Shown in pieces: positions 15,692 to 23,734 of a DNA stretch of 64,000 nucleotides. How positions within the stretch are numbered: position 1 is the stretch's first letter; each line of letters opens with the position of its first letter. Source of the stretch: Thermomonas fusca DSM 15424 (GTDB lineage Bacteria > Pseudomonadota > Gammaproteobacteria > Xanthomonadales > Xanthomonadaceae); the NCBI RefSeq assembly GCF_000423885.1, contig NZ_AUIV01000002.1, forward strand, positions 124,001-188,000, in the 5' to 3' direction. Position numbers and translations under genes: made by a program. The notes beneath the pieces are model-generated. The model had not been told where the DNA came from and did not search any database. It saw only the letters and a list, made by a program, of their open reading frames with translations.

Positions 15692-16930
15692 ATGAAACGC
15701 ATTCCCAGACTGCATGTCCTGACCGCCGCCCTGCTGGGCCTTGCGCTCACCGCAGGCGCCGCGCTGCCCGCTGCCGCACAGGACGACGGCAACGACCGCC
15801 GCGCCGAACGCCTGGAACGCCGCCTGCAGAAATCCGAAAAGGCGGCCGAAACCCCGCGCCCGGCGCCGGCGGAAAGCCGCAGCCAGCGCAGCGACCCGCC
15901 GCAACGCTTCGAACGCGTCGAACGCGCCGAGCGCTCCAATATCCCGCGCAGCAGCGACGCCGAGCGCCGCGAGAACTGGGGCGAACTGGCCCGCCAACAG
16001 CGCGAGCGGCAGGCCGCGCAGGATTCGCGCGGCCCGTGGCAGCAGCGTGAACGCGTGCAGCCGCAGGCCGAACGGGCGCGCGCGCCCGAGCCGCGCATCG
16101 CCGAACAGCCTGAACTGCGCCGCCCGCAGGTAGACGAGCGCCAGCTGGAGCAGCGCCAGCGTTTTGCCGAACAGCGCGAGCGCCAGCGCGAGTCCGAAGA
16201 CCGGCAACGCCAGCAGGCCGCGGCCAGCAGCCCGCAGGCGCGGGTCATCGCCGAAGCGCGTGAGCGCGAAGCCAGCCGAGACCGGCGTGATGATCGCAAT
16301 GATCGCCGCGACTGGCGCGACGGCGACGGCCGCGTGTCGCGCGAACAGCAGCGCCAACGGATCGAGGAACAGCGTCGCCAGCAGGCCCAGTGGCAGCGCG
16401 ACGATCATCGCCGCCGCAGCGAGTACGACCGCCATCGCCACCAGCTGGAGCGCCAGCGCCGGAACGCGCAATACCGTTACCAGCAGGACTACTGGCGCCG
16501 CTGGCTGGCTGCGCAGTCGCGCTGGAACAGCCAGCGCTTCGACTACGACCGCGACCCGTACTTCTACACCCCGTACAACTACCGCTACAGCTACGGCGGG
16601 CGCTGGTACAGCACCAACAGCTACGGCGCCGAGATCCTGCGCGAGGCGGTGCGCGACGGCTACCGCGAAGGCTGGTATGCCGGACAGGCCGACCGCATGG
16701 ATCGCTGGCAGTTCGACTACCGCAACAACTATGGGTGGATGGACGGCAGCTACGGTTACCCAGGCCGCTACGTCCGCCAAAGCGACTATCGCTGGTACTT
16801 CCGCCAGGGCTTCGAACGCGGTTATCGCGACGGCTACTACGGGCGCAACCAGTACGGCCGTTACGACAACGGCGGCGCGATGATCCTGCCGGCCATCCTC
16901 GGCATGATCCTGTCCTTCAGCATCAACTGA
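15692..16930 (+). CDS. Exported Gln/Arg-rich protein with aromatic C-terminal domain
   Basis: 412 aa with a clear signal peptide ending AAAQ-DD (about residue 30). Residues about 35-265 are extremely rich in Arg, Gln and Glu, with repeated ERQRE- and RRQ-like units and likely helical or disordered. The last 150 residues switch to Tyr/Trp/Arg/Gly-rich sequence with repeats of a D-G-Y-R-E/D-G-x-Y pattern (RDGYREGWYAG, RGYRDGYYGR) and end in a hydrophobic segment (MILPAILGMIL). I do not recognise a family. It may be a periplasmic or surface protein. ATG start 5 codons after the only upstream GGGGAGACG box. It is followed by a strong terminator. Confidence 0.75.
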   Translation: MKRIPRLHVLTAALLGLALTAGAALPAAAQDDGNDRRAERLERRLQKSEKAAETPRPAPAESRSQRSDPPQRFERVERAERSNIPRSSDAERRENWGELARQQRERQAAQDSRGPWQQRERVQPQAERARAPEPRIAEQPELRRPQVDERQLEQRQRFAEQRERQRESEDRQRQQAAASSPQARVIAEAREREASRDRRDDRNDRRDWRDGDGRVSREQQRQRIEEQRRQQAQWQRDDHRRRSEYDRHRHQLERQRRNAQYRYQQDYWRRWLAAQSRWNSQRFDYDRDPYFYTPYNYRYSYGGRWYSTNSYGAEILREAVRDGYREGWYAGQADRMDRWQFDYRNNYGWMDGSYGYPGRYVRQSDYRWYFRQGFERGYRDGYYGRNQYGRYDNGGAMILPAILGMILSFSIN

Positions 16931-16953
16931 TCCACGGTACCCCGCGCCAGCTG

Positions 16954-16982
16954 ACGCCCGGCCATGCGCCGGGCGTTTTTTT
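16954..16982 (+). terminator. Intrinsic terminator after the Q/R-rich protein gene
   Basis: Perfect 9-bp stem ACGCCCGGC (16954-16962) / GCCGGGCGT (16968-16976) with loop CATGC and seven T residues (16976-16982). It lies 24 bases after the stop at 16930. The next gene (17018) converges on it. Confidence 0.9.
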
Positions 16983-17017
16983 GCCGGGCGAACACGCGGT
17001 GATCGATGGGTGGAACC

Positions 17018-17284
17018 TCAGCGCAGCTGGCTGTCCTTGCTGCCGCGACGGTTGTAGCCGGTGAACGCAGCGTCTTCGGCATCCTGCGCCTGCTGACAAA
17101 TCAGGCACAAGCGCACGCCGGGCACGGCCTTGCGCCGGCCCTCCGGAATCGGCGCATCGCACTCTTCGCAGCGCTCCAGCCCCGCCCCGCTGGGCAGCCG
17201 GTTGCGCGCCCGCGCGATACCGTCCTTCACCGTGGCGTCGATCTGTTCCTGCACCGCGCCGTCGCCCGCCCAACCGATGGCCAT
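17018..17284 (-). CDS. DksA/TraR-type C4 zinc finger protein (YbiI-like)
   Basis: 88 aa. The ATG at 17284 is fixed by an AGGAGG box 6 bases upstream. The zinc finger is C-x2-C-x17-C-x2-C (Cys39, Cys42, Cys60, Cys63), preceded by a short helical region. It is much shorter than DksA (151 aa) and lacks the long coiled-coil arm with its two acidic tip residues, so it may not act on RNA polymerase like DksA. It belongs to the YbiI-like group of small proteins. It converges with the Q/R-rich protein gene and is divergent from the GGDEF gene at 17396. Confidence 0.88.
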   Translation of the reverse strand: MAIGWAGDGAVQEQIDATVKDGIARARNRLPSGAGLERCEECDAPIPEGRRKAVPGVRLCLICQQAQDAEDAAFTGYNRRGSKDSQLR

Positions 17285-17395
17285 GTCCGCCTCCTTCCCG
17301 CACCCGCCATACCCAGGAACCGTGACGATACACCGCGCCCGCTGGCGCGTCGGCAACGCCTCGCTCACACTTGCGCAGGTGTTGCAGGGGGCGTG

Positions 17396-18475
17396 ATGGA
17401 CAAGCACGGCAAACGGAAGGCTGCGGACGGACTGGGAGCGGAGACGCGCCTGCGCGATCTGTATCGCCGCACCTACCCGCTACGCACGCTCGGCATGGGG
17501 CTGGGCCTGCTGCCGGTCGCGATGGTGCTGCAGGAACGCGAGGCGGGCATCGTCGCCTGGGGGTGGGCGTTTTCCTGCGGCCTGGCCTGGCCACATCTGG
17601 CGCGCTGGCTGGCCGCGCGCAGCCGCGATCCCTACCATGCCGAATTGCAGAACCTGGTGATGGACTCGGCGCTGGCTGCGTCGCTGGTTCCGCTGATGCA
17701 CTTCAGCCTACTGCCCTCGGTCATGCTGTTGTCGGTGACCACCGCCGACAAGATCAGCTCCGGCGTGCGCAGGCTGTGGCGGCGCTCGTTGCTGCCAATG
17801 CTGGGCGCGCTGCTGCTGTCGGGACTGTTGAACGGCTTCAGGGTGGACATCAACACCAGCATGAACACACTGCTGGCCTGCCTGCCGACCATGGTCATCC
17901 ATGCCCTTGCGGTGGCCGCCAGCAGCTACCAGCTGGTGCGGCGGGTGCAGGCCCAGAACCTGCAGCTGGACAAGTTGAGCCGGTACGACAGCCTGACCGG
18001 GCTGGGCAGCCGCGCACACTGGCAGGCGATGGCCTCCGGCCTGCTGCAACAACCGCAGGAACGGCCGGCGACCCTGCTGCTGGTGGACGTGGACCGCTTC
18101 AAGGACACCAACGACCGCCATGGTCATGCGGTCGGCGACGACCTGCTGCGCGCGATCGCTTCCTGCATCCTGTCCACGCTGCCGGCAGGCGGCCACGCCG
18201 GTCGGCTGGGAGGCGACGAGTTCGTGGTGGCGCTGCCGCTGGCACCTGCCGAGGCCGCGCGCGTTGCCGAGACCCTGCTGGCGCAGGTGCAGGCGCTTGA
18301 GTTCCCGCGTACACCTGGCCTGCGCGCGTCGATCAGCATCGGCCTGGCGGCGCCACCGAGCGGAACCACCAATCTGCGCGCATGGCTGGAAGCCGCCGAT
18401 CGCGCGCTGTACCTGGCCAAGGCCAACGGGCGCGGCCGCGTGCAGGTGTTCACCGCAGAGGCAGCCGACGGCTGA
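17396..18475 (+). CDS. Membrane diguanylate cyclase, MASE2-GGDEF
   Basis: 359 aa. The N-terminal half (about 20-185) is a multi-helix membrane sensor. Its shape and the start RTYPLRTLGMGLG suggest a MASE2 domain as in E. coli DgcC (AdrA). A GGDEF domain follows from about 198 (LSRYDSLTGLGSR), with the signature GGDEF at 272-276 and substrate-binding VDVDRFKDTNDRHGHAVGDD. It should make cyclic-di-GMP from two GTP. The inhibitory RxxD site five residues before GGDEF is absent (GGHAGRL precedes it), so product feedback is likely weak. Confidence 0.92.
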   Translation: MDKHGKRKAADGLGAETRLRDLYRRTYPLRTLGMGLGLLPVAMVLQEREAGIVAWGWAFSCGLAWPHLARWLAARSRDPYHAELQNLVMDSALAASLVPLMHFSLLPSVMLLSVTTADKISSGVRRLWRRSLLPMLGALLLSGLLNGFRVDINTSMNTLLACLPTMVIHALAVAASSYQLVRRVQAQNLQLDKLSRYDSLTGLGSRAHWQAMASGLLQQPQERPATLLLVDVDRFKDTNDRHGHAVGDDLLRAIASCILSTLPAGGHAGRLGGDEFVVALPLAPAEAARVAETLLAQVQALEFPRTPGLRASISIGLAAPPSGTTNLRAWLEAADRALYLAKANGRGRVQVFTAEAADG

Positions 18476-18547
18476 GCACTTGCGGCTCACGAAACCGTGA
18501 CGAAACGGCGCTACAGTGGCGCAGTTGCCCATTGTCCGGAGCCCGCC

Positions 18548-19093
18548 ATGCGCCGTCTCGCCGCTTCCGCCCTGCTGTTGATTTGCGCCACCCCGGTATT
18601 CGCCGCGCTCAAGCCTGGTGCCGCTGCGCCCGCTTTCACCGCGCCCGCCTATCTGGCCGGCCAGCCCTACACTTTCGACCTGAAAGCGTCACTGGCGAAG
18701 GGCCCGGTGGTGCTGTACTTCTTCCCGGCCGCGTTCACGCCCGGCTGCAATGCCGAAGCCGCGGCGTTCTCGCAGGCAATCGACAAGTTCAAGGCGCAGG
18801 GCGCCAGCGTGGTGGGCGTGACCGCCGGCAATACCGAGCGGCTGGCGGAGTTCTCCAGGGACACCGAAAAATGCGCCGGCAAGTTCCCGGTGGCGGCCGA
18901 TGAGGGCGCCAAGATCGCCAAGTCCTACGACGCCACCATGACGCTGAAGCCGGACCTGTCCAGCCGCACCTCCTACGTCATCGGCAAGGACGGCAAGGTC
19001 GCCTTCGCCTTCGATTCGATGAACCCGAACCTGCACGTCAGGGAAACGCTGGCGGCACTGGGTGCACTGAAGGCGAAGCGCGCCGGCAAGTAA
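18548..19093 (+). CDS. Exported peroxiredoxin (AhpC/TSA, BCP-like)
   Basis: 181 aa with a signal peptide (about 1-19, cleavage near AFA-A). Thioredoxin-fold peroxiredoxin domain: PAFTAPA, then FFPAAFTPGCNAEA with peroxidatic Cys67 and the nearby Pro/Thr (TPGC). Cys109 (EKCAGKF) is the only other cysteine and is a candidate resolving residue. It should reduce peroxides in the periplasm. BCP/PrxQ proteins usually carry the resolving Cys five residues after the first; here that position is not Cys, so this is a 1-Cys or different 2-Cys variant. Confidence 0.9.
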   Translation: MRRLAASALLLICATPVFAALKPGAAAPAFTAPAYLAGQPYTFDLKASLAKGPVVLYFFPAAFTPGCNAEAAAFSQAIDKFKAQGASVVGVTAGNTERLAEFSRDTEKCAGKFPVAADEGAKIAKSYDATMTLKPDLSSRTSYVIGKDGKVAFAFDSMNPNLHVRETLAALGALKAKRAGK

Positions 19094-19132
19094 ACGCCCC
19101 ATCCGGCGCGGCGATGGTCGCGCGGATCTGGA

Positions 19133-19606
19133 TCAGGGCGTCCCGCGCACCAGCTTTTCGTGCAACTCGCCGGTCAACATGGTGGCAGCCGAGCCGTACC
19201 AGCTGTGGTAGTCGGCCACCATCTCGCCCTGCTGGATCACCGGATCGGTGGCAACCAGCGCCTTGGCCTCCTCGATGTCGGCGGTGGCGAACACGAACAG
19301 GCCGCGCCAGTCGCCGCCGGCATCCCCGAACGGCCCGGCCAGCGCCAGCTTGCTCTCCTTCGCCAGCCGCTGGATGTTGGCCATGTGGCCGGCGAACATC
19401 GCCTTGCGTACGTCCGCATCCTTCACCGGGGTGGGGCCGGTACGCAGGATCACCAGCACGTAGCGGCGCATGCCGCGCTCATCGGCGCCGGTGCGCTGCG
19501 CCAGCGCGGCGTCGTAGACGGGTGCGGCGGATTGCACAACGGGCTCGGCCGCCGGCGCGGTGCCGATGGCGGCGGCGGCGAGCATCAGCACTTGGAGGCG
19601 GCGCAT
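19133..19606 (-). CDS. Exported YciI-like domain protein
   Basis: 157 aa from the ATG at 19606 with an AGGAG box 8 bases upstream. Signal peptide about 1-20. From about 47 the sequence fits the YciI/YCII ferredoxin-like fold: RYVLVILRTGP, then HMANIQRLAKESKLALAGPFGD, FVFATADIEEAKALVATDPV and a final DYHSWYGS. YciI folds carry a conserved His in the helix (HMANI), seen here. Enzymatic role is unknown; the family is related to muconolactone isomerase-type proteins. Convergent with the peroxiredoxin gene. Confidence 0.8.
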   Translation of the reverse strand: MRRLQVLMLAAAAIGTAPAAEPVVQSAAPVYDAALAQRTGADERGMRRYVLVILRTGPTPVKDADVRKAMFAGHMANIQRLAKESKLALAGPFGDAGGDWRGLFVFATADIEEAKALVATDPVIQQGEMVADYHSWYGSAATMLTGELHEKLVRGTP

Positions 19607-19634
19607 CGGGGGGCTCCTGTTGCGGAATGGGGTG

Positions 19635-20219
19635 TCATGGGTCTGCCGACAGCGTTTCGCGCTGGGTTCGGCCCAGCACCAGCGGCTCGCGCAGCGGCAG
19701 GCCGTCGGCATCGAACAGCAGCTTATTGCGGCGGCCGCGCAGGCGCGCGGCGAACAGGCCGGCGGCGATGCGCAGGGTGCCGGCAAGCCGTCGCAGCGGG
19801 GGTGATGCCACCGCCGCAGTGGCCGAAGCGGTGTTGACCGCGATCCGCCCGGCCGGCCCGAAGCTGGCCTCGATGGCATCCGCCGGTTCCGCAATGGCGG
19901 CTACCGGCACCCCCAGGTAATACAGCTTCGCGTCGCGCGGGACGTTGCCCAGCGGCGTGCGGCAGCAGCTGGCGTACCAGCGCAGCAGCCCGTGCGGCCC
20001 CAGCGACATGCAGGCCAGTTTTTCGAAGCCGCGGGTGATGTGCAGCCCGTCCGGCGCCATCGCCACGATGTCGCTGCCGCCGGCCGTGTCCAGCAACTCC
20101 GCGCCGCCCAGCCAGCGCGCGAACGCCCGGCAGTCCCGGCAATAGCAGCTCGCCCGCACATACGCGCGCTGCGGATCGATCCGCCCCTCCACCTGTCCAC
20201 AGCGGCACGCAAGCTTCAT
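19635..20219 (-). CDS. GFA/CENP-V-like zinc-binding protein (DUF6151 type)
   Basis: 194 aa. The N-terminus has clustered cysteines that fit a zinc-binding glutathione-dependent formaldehyde-activating-like fold: Cys5, Cys7, Cys25, Cys27 and Cys30 (CYCRDC), and a later YASCCRTPLGN. The C-terminal 90 residues are Ala/Arg-rich with a possible amphipathic helix. Proteins of this group are annotated as DUF6151; no activity is established. It is 28 bases upstream of the YciI-like gene on the same strand and may share its transcript. Confidence 0.75.
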   Translation of the reverse strand: MKLACRCGQVEGRIDPQRAYVRASCYCRDCRAFARWLGGAELLDTAGGSDIVAMAPDGLHITRGFEKLACMSLGPHGLLRWYASCCRTPLGNVPRDAKLYYLGVPVAAIAEPADAIEASFGPAGRIAVNTASATAAVASPPLRRLAGTLRIAAGLFAARLRGRRNKLLFDADGLPLREPLVLGRTQRETLSADP

Positions 20220-20257
20220 CTCGCGCCCCTCCCCAGGGTGTAGGGCTGCACGATAAC

Positions 20258-20293
20258 TGAAGCGGGCGGGTCCAGGGAGACCCGCCCGCTTCA
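20258..20293 (-). terminator. Strong hairpin downstream of the M13 peptidase gene
   Basis: Perfect 13-bp inverted repeat, 20258-20270 against 20281-20293 (TGAAGCGGGCGGG and its complement), 10-base loop. It begins 18 bases after the M13 stop on the minus strand. There is no T-tract, so it is a hairpin that may protect the transcript end or act with Rho rather than a classical terminator. Confidence 0.55.
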
Positions 20294-20311
20294 GGCGTCA
20301 GCCGGCGGCGC

Positions 20312-22372
20312 TTACCAGATCTGCACGCGCTTGTCCGGCGCCAGGTACATGGCGTCGCCCTGCTCCACCTCGAAGGCCTTGTACCAGCCATCCAGATTGC
20401 GCAGCGGGCCGTTGGCGCGGTACATGCCAGGCGAATGCGGGTCGGTCTTGAGCTGGCGCAGCAGGGCTTCGTCGCGATATTTGCTCTTCCACACCTGCGC
20501 CCAGGCCAGGTAGAAGCGCTGGTCGCCGGTCAGGCCGTCGATCACCGGCGCGGGCTTGCCGCCCAGGCTGAGCTGATAGGCCTTGTAGGCCATCGACACG
20601 CCGCCGAGGTCGCCGATGTTCTCGCCCATGGTCAGGCCGCCGTTGACGCACTGGCCTTCCAGCGGGCAATAGCCGTCGTATTGCGCGCCCAGCGCCTTGG
20701 TCAGCTGCTCGAAGCGACTGCGGTCCTCGTCGGTCCACCAGTTGCGCTGGATGCCGTCGGCATCCGACTTGCTGCCCTGGTCGTCGAAGCCGTGGCCCAT
20801 CTCGTGGCCGATCACCGCGCCGATGCCGCCGTAGTTCACCGCGGCGTCGGCGTGCACGTCGAAGAACGGCGGCTGCAGGATCGCCGCCGGAAACACGATC
20901 TCGTTGAACGCCGAGTTGTAATAGGCGTTCACCGTCTGCGGGGTCATGCCCCATTCCTCGCGATCGGTCTTCTGGCCGACGCGGCGGTTCTGATCGGCAC
21001 GGTTGAACTCGCGCATCGCCACCGCGTTGCCCAGCAGGTCGTCGGCCTTGATGGCGACGCTGGAGTAGTCCTTCCACTTGGACGGATAGCCGATCTTCGG
21101 GCGGAAGCTGGCCAGCTTGCGGTAGGCCTCGGCCTTGGTCGCCTCGCCCATCCAGCCGATCTGCTCGATGTTGCTGCGTAGCGCGGTGCGCAGGTTCTCG
21201 ACCAGCTGGTCCATCGCCGCCTTGGCTTCCGGCTTGAAGTAGCGCGCCACGTACAGCTCGCCCAGCGCCTCGCCCAAGCCGCCGCGGCCGCCGACCAGCG
21301 CCAGCGCCCGCTTCCAGTCATCGCGCTGCGCCTTCTGTCCCGCCAGCACCTTGCCGTTGAACTCGAACGAGGCGGCGTCGATCTCGCTGCTCAGCAGGTC
21401 CGCGTTGCCATCGACCGCATGGAAGGCCAGGTAGTCGCGCCAGGTCGCCAGCGGGGTGGCATTGACGATCTCGATCACCGGCTGGATCACGTCCGGGGTG
21501 GTGATGTTGAGCTTGTCGGGCTGCGGCATGCCCTGCGCGCGCAGCTGCGCGACCCAGTCGTAGCCGGGGAACTTCTGCTGCAGCTCGGCGAAGGTGAACT
21601 GGTTGTAGGTCTTGTCGCGGTCGCGCAGCTTGACCCGCTCCCACTGCGGCTTGGCCAGCGCTGTTTCAAGCGCCAGCACCGCTTCGGCGCGGGCCTTGGC
21701 ATCGGCGCCGGTCACGCCGGCAAAACCCAGCATGCGCTGGATGTGCGCCACGTAGGCCTCGCGGATCTTGACGAAGCGCGCGTCCTGATTGAGGTAGTAG
21801 TCGCGGTCGGGCAGGCCCAGCCCGCCCACGCCCAGGCCCACCTGATACTGGTTCGGGTCCTTGCGGTCGATGCCCACGCCCAGCCCGAACGGCGCGCTGC
21901 TGCCGTCGATGCCGGCGTTGCCGAACGCGGCGATCAGCTTGTCCTTCGAATCGATCTTCGCGATCCGGTCCAGCACCGGCAGCAGCGGCTTGATCCCGGC
22001 GGCGTCACGGCCGGCGCGGTCCATGAAGCTTGCGTAGTAGTCGTGCAGCTTGCGGCCGTTGCTGCCGGCGGCGAGATCCTCGCTGGCCAGCAGCTCGTCC
22101 ATCAGCGCGCGGGTCTGCTCCTCGGAGCGGTCGCGCAGCTGGTTGAACGAGCCGTAGTTGGTCTCGTAGTCCTTGAGGACGTAGGTGTCGATCCACTGGC
22201 CGCTGGCATAGCGGTTGAAGTCGTCGCCGGGCTTGACCGACAGGTCGCGCGCGGTGAGGTCGACGCCGAAACTGCCCAGCTGGGCCTTGCCGTTCGGTGT
22301 GGCGGCGGTGGCGGAGGAGACGGCGACAGCGAGGGCGCCGGCGATGCCGAGGCCAAGCAGGGAACGCTTCAT
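20312..22372 (-). CDS. M13 family metallopeptidase (neprilysin/PepO type), exported
   Basis: 686 aa from the ATG at 22372, which begins a signal peptide (about 1-24). Zinc motif HEMGH (His523, His527) followed by GFDDQG, and the second family motif GENIGDLGGV, whose Glu is the third zinc ligand. The C-terminus VQIW resembles the usual CxVW end. Full length for the family. It cleaves oligopeptides in the periplasm. An alternative longer start at 22591 would hide the signal peptide and is unlikely. Confidence 0.94.
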   Translation of the reverse strand: MKRSLLGLGIAGALAVAVSSATAATPNGKAQLGSFGVDLTARDLSVKPGDDFNRYASGQWIDTYVLKDYETNYGSFNQLRDRSEEQTRALMDELLASEDLAAGSNGRKLHDYYASFMDRAGRDAAGIKPLLPVLDRIAKIDSKDKLIAAFGNAGIDGSSAPFGLGVGIDRKDPNQYQVGLGVGGLGLPDRDYYLNQDARFVKIREAYVAHIQRMLGFAGVTGADAKARAEAVLALETALAKPQWERVKLRDRDKTYNQFTFAELQQKFPGYDWVAQLRAQGMPQPDKLNITTPDVIQPVIEIVNATPLATWRDYLAFHAVDGNADLLSSEIDAASFEFNGKVLAGQKAQRDDWKRALALVGGRGGLGEALGELYVARYFKPEAKAAMDQLVENLRTALRSNIEQIGWMGEATKAEAYRKLASFRPKIGYPSKWKDYSSVAIKADDLLGNAVAMREFNRADQNRRVGQKTDREEWGMTPQTVNAYYNSAFNEIVFPAAILQPPFFDVHADAAVNYGGIGAVIGHEMGHGFDDQGSKSDADGIQRNWWTDEDRSRFEQLTKALGAQYDGYCPLEGQCVNGGLTMGENIGDLGGVSMAYKAYQLSLGGKPAPVIDGLTGDQRFYLAWAQVWKSKYRDEALLRQLKTDPHSPGMYRANGPLRNLDGWYKAFEVEQGDAMYLAPDKRVQIW

Positions 22373-22482
22373 GCGGGAGGTCTGGTGACGGAAGGAAACC
22401 CGAGGGTAGCCTGCATCCCTACTCCACCGCGCGTGACTTTGGTTGGCCTGTCCGTGAGCCACATCGCGGTTGCGCCGCGCGT

Positions 22483-22827
22483 TCAGACCACCGCGGTCAC
22501 CACGATCTCCACTTTCCAGTCCGGGTTGGCCAGCCTGGCCTCCACGGTGGCGCGAGCCGGCGCCTGGCCCGGCGTCACCCACGCATCCCACGCCCGGTTC
22601 ATGCCGGCGAAATCGGCGATGTCGGCAAGGAAAACCTGCGCGCGCAGGATCCGGGTCTTGTCGCTGCCGGCCTGCGCCAGCAGCGCATCGATGGCCTCCA
22701 ACACCTCGCGGGTCTGGGTTTCGATGTCGGCGCCGGCGGTTTCCGGCACCTGCCCGGCAAGGTAGGCGATGCCGCCGTGGATGCAGGCTTCAGACATGCG
22801 CGGGCCGGCGTCGATGCGTTCGATCAT
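22483..22827 (-). CDS. RidA family protein
   Basis: 114 aa YjgF/YER057c/UK114 fold. Typical blocks: GIAYLAGQVPE, ETQTREVLEAIDALLAQAGSDKTRILRAQVFLADIADFAGMN (in pieces), and APARATVEARLANPDWKVEIVVTA with the Arg that binds the imine/enamine carboxylate. RidA hydrolyses reactive enamines made by PLP enzymes. Here the usual C-terminal CE(x)PR ending is WKVEIVVTAVV, a common variant of the family's subgroups with Glu retained. Confidence 0.92.
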   Translation of the reverse strand: MIERIDAGPRMSEACIHGGIAYLAGQVPETAGADIETQTREVLEAIDALLAQAGSDKTRILRAQVFLADIADFAGMNRAWDAWVTPGQAPARATVEARLANPDWKVEIVVTAVV

Positions 22828-22903
22828 GGGAGGCTCTTCCGATGTGGGAATGGCACCTTCGCCCAGCGTCTCGGCGCGCGCAAGCCCTGCGCAGCCACGG
22901 GGG

Positions 22904-23149
22904 TCAGCCCTCGGCGTCCGCGTCCGCGCCGTGCAGGTCGTCGGGGTCGAAGTGGTAATCGAGCAGGTCGCCCGGTACGCAGTCCAGCGCCGCGCACAGC
23001 CGCGCCAGGGTGCGGAAGCGGAGGCCCTTGACCTTGCCGCTGCGGAACAGCGACATCTGGGTTTCGCTGATGCCCACCGTGGCCGCCAGTTCGCGCGCGG
23101 TCATGCCGCGGCGGGACAGCATCGCGTCCAGCGTGATCCGCACCGGCAT
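22904..23149 (-). CDS. XRE/Cro-type HTH regulator (YozG-like)
   Basis: 81 aa from the ATG at 23149, overlapping the stop of the DUF2975 gene (ATGA). Helix-turn-helix: ITLDAMLSRRGMTARELAATVGIS, then ETQMSLFRSGKVKGLRFRTLARLCAALDC, ending with an acidic tail (DPDDLHGADADAEG). This small HTH type is regularly coupled to a DUF2975 membrane protein. The pair is divergent from an ABC exporter operon, with a palindrome in between that could be its operator. Confidence 0.9.
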   Translation of the reverse strand: MPVRITLDAMLSRRGMTARELAATVGISETQMSLFRSGKVKGLRFRTLARLCAALDCVPGDLLDYHFDPDDLHGADADAEG

Positions 23150-23634
23150 CAGAGGATCTCGTCCAGTTCTGCCTGCAGCGCGCGGGCGCTGTCGACCACC
23201 CGCGCCAGCAGCACCAGCGCCGCGCCAACCACGCCCAGCACGATCCCGGACAGGTCGAAATAGGCCAGCCCGCCGTGCCCGCCCTCGATCAGCCGCGTCA
23301 GGTTGGTGATGGCGAACACGCTGAGCAGCGCGCCCACCAGCACGCCCACGCCGATGTGGCGGATCGCCCGCGCCACCGCGGCATGGAACAGCCGGCCTGC
23401 GGCCAGGTCGCCCAGTGCGCGTTGCACCGCCCACAGCGCCCACAGGTATCCAAGGCCGGGCGAGAGGCGGACCAACATCAGGAGCGTCCGGTCACCCGCG
23501 CTGGCGTTTGCGCTGCCCATCCACGGCAGGGTGCTGGCGCCCAGTGCCAGCAGCAGCGCCAGTCCGGCGAATACCAGCAGGGTGGCGGCGCGCAGCCAGC
23601 GGCAGTGACGGCGGAAGCGGTCGGGAAGCGCCAT
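23149..23634 (-). CDS. DUF2975 membrane protein
   Basis: 161 aa with four hydrophobic segments (about 15-33, 48-68, 90-108 and 122-142), matching the DUF2975 pattern of LLRRLALLL-like start, LSPGLGYLWAL, GRLFHAAVARAIRHIG and a final aliphatic helix followed by a charged tail. It sits in the inner membrane and is translationally coupled to the XRE regulator. By analogy with other such pairs it may hold or sense a signal for the regulator; this is inference. Confidence 0.88.
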   Translation of the reverse strand: MALPDRFRRHCRWLRAATLLVFAGLALLLALGASTLPWMGSANASAGDRTLLMLVRLSPGLGYLWALWAVQRALGDLAAGRLFHAAVARAIRHIGVGVLVGALLSVFAITNLTRLIEGGHGGLAYFDLSGIVLGVVGAALVLLARVVDSARALQAELDEIL

Positions 23635-23662
23635 CGGGCAGCTCTCTGAAAAAAACCTGGAC

Positions 23663-23679
23663 TTTAAGCTTGACTTAAA
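23663..23679. promoter_or_regulatory. Palindrome, candidate operator of the XRE regulator
   Basis: Perfect inverted repeat TTTAAG (23663-23668), spacer CTTGA, CTTAAA (23674-23679), in an AT-rich island between the divergent DUF2975/XRE and ABC genes. It overlaps the -35 box of the predicted ABC promoter, a position suited to repression. Confidence 0.5.
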
Positions 23680-23697
23680 TTTCGCTCCATGTAAAAA
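23670..23697 (+). promoter_or_regulatory. Predicted sigma-70 promoter of the ABC-2 exporter operon
   Basis: TTGACT (23670-23675), 16-base spacer, TAAAAA (23692-23697). Five of six and four of six bases match consensus. It lies about 38 bases before the preferred ATG at 23735 and overlaps the palindrome at 23663-23679. Confidence 0.55.
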
Positions 23698-23734
23698 CTT
23701 TATGCGAGAGTTAAATCACGGAGCCCAGACCACC

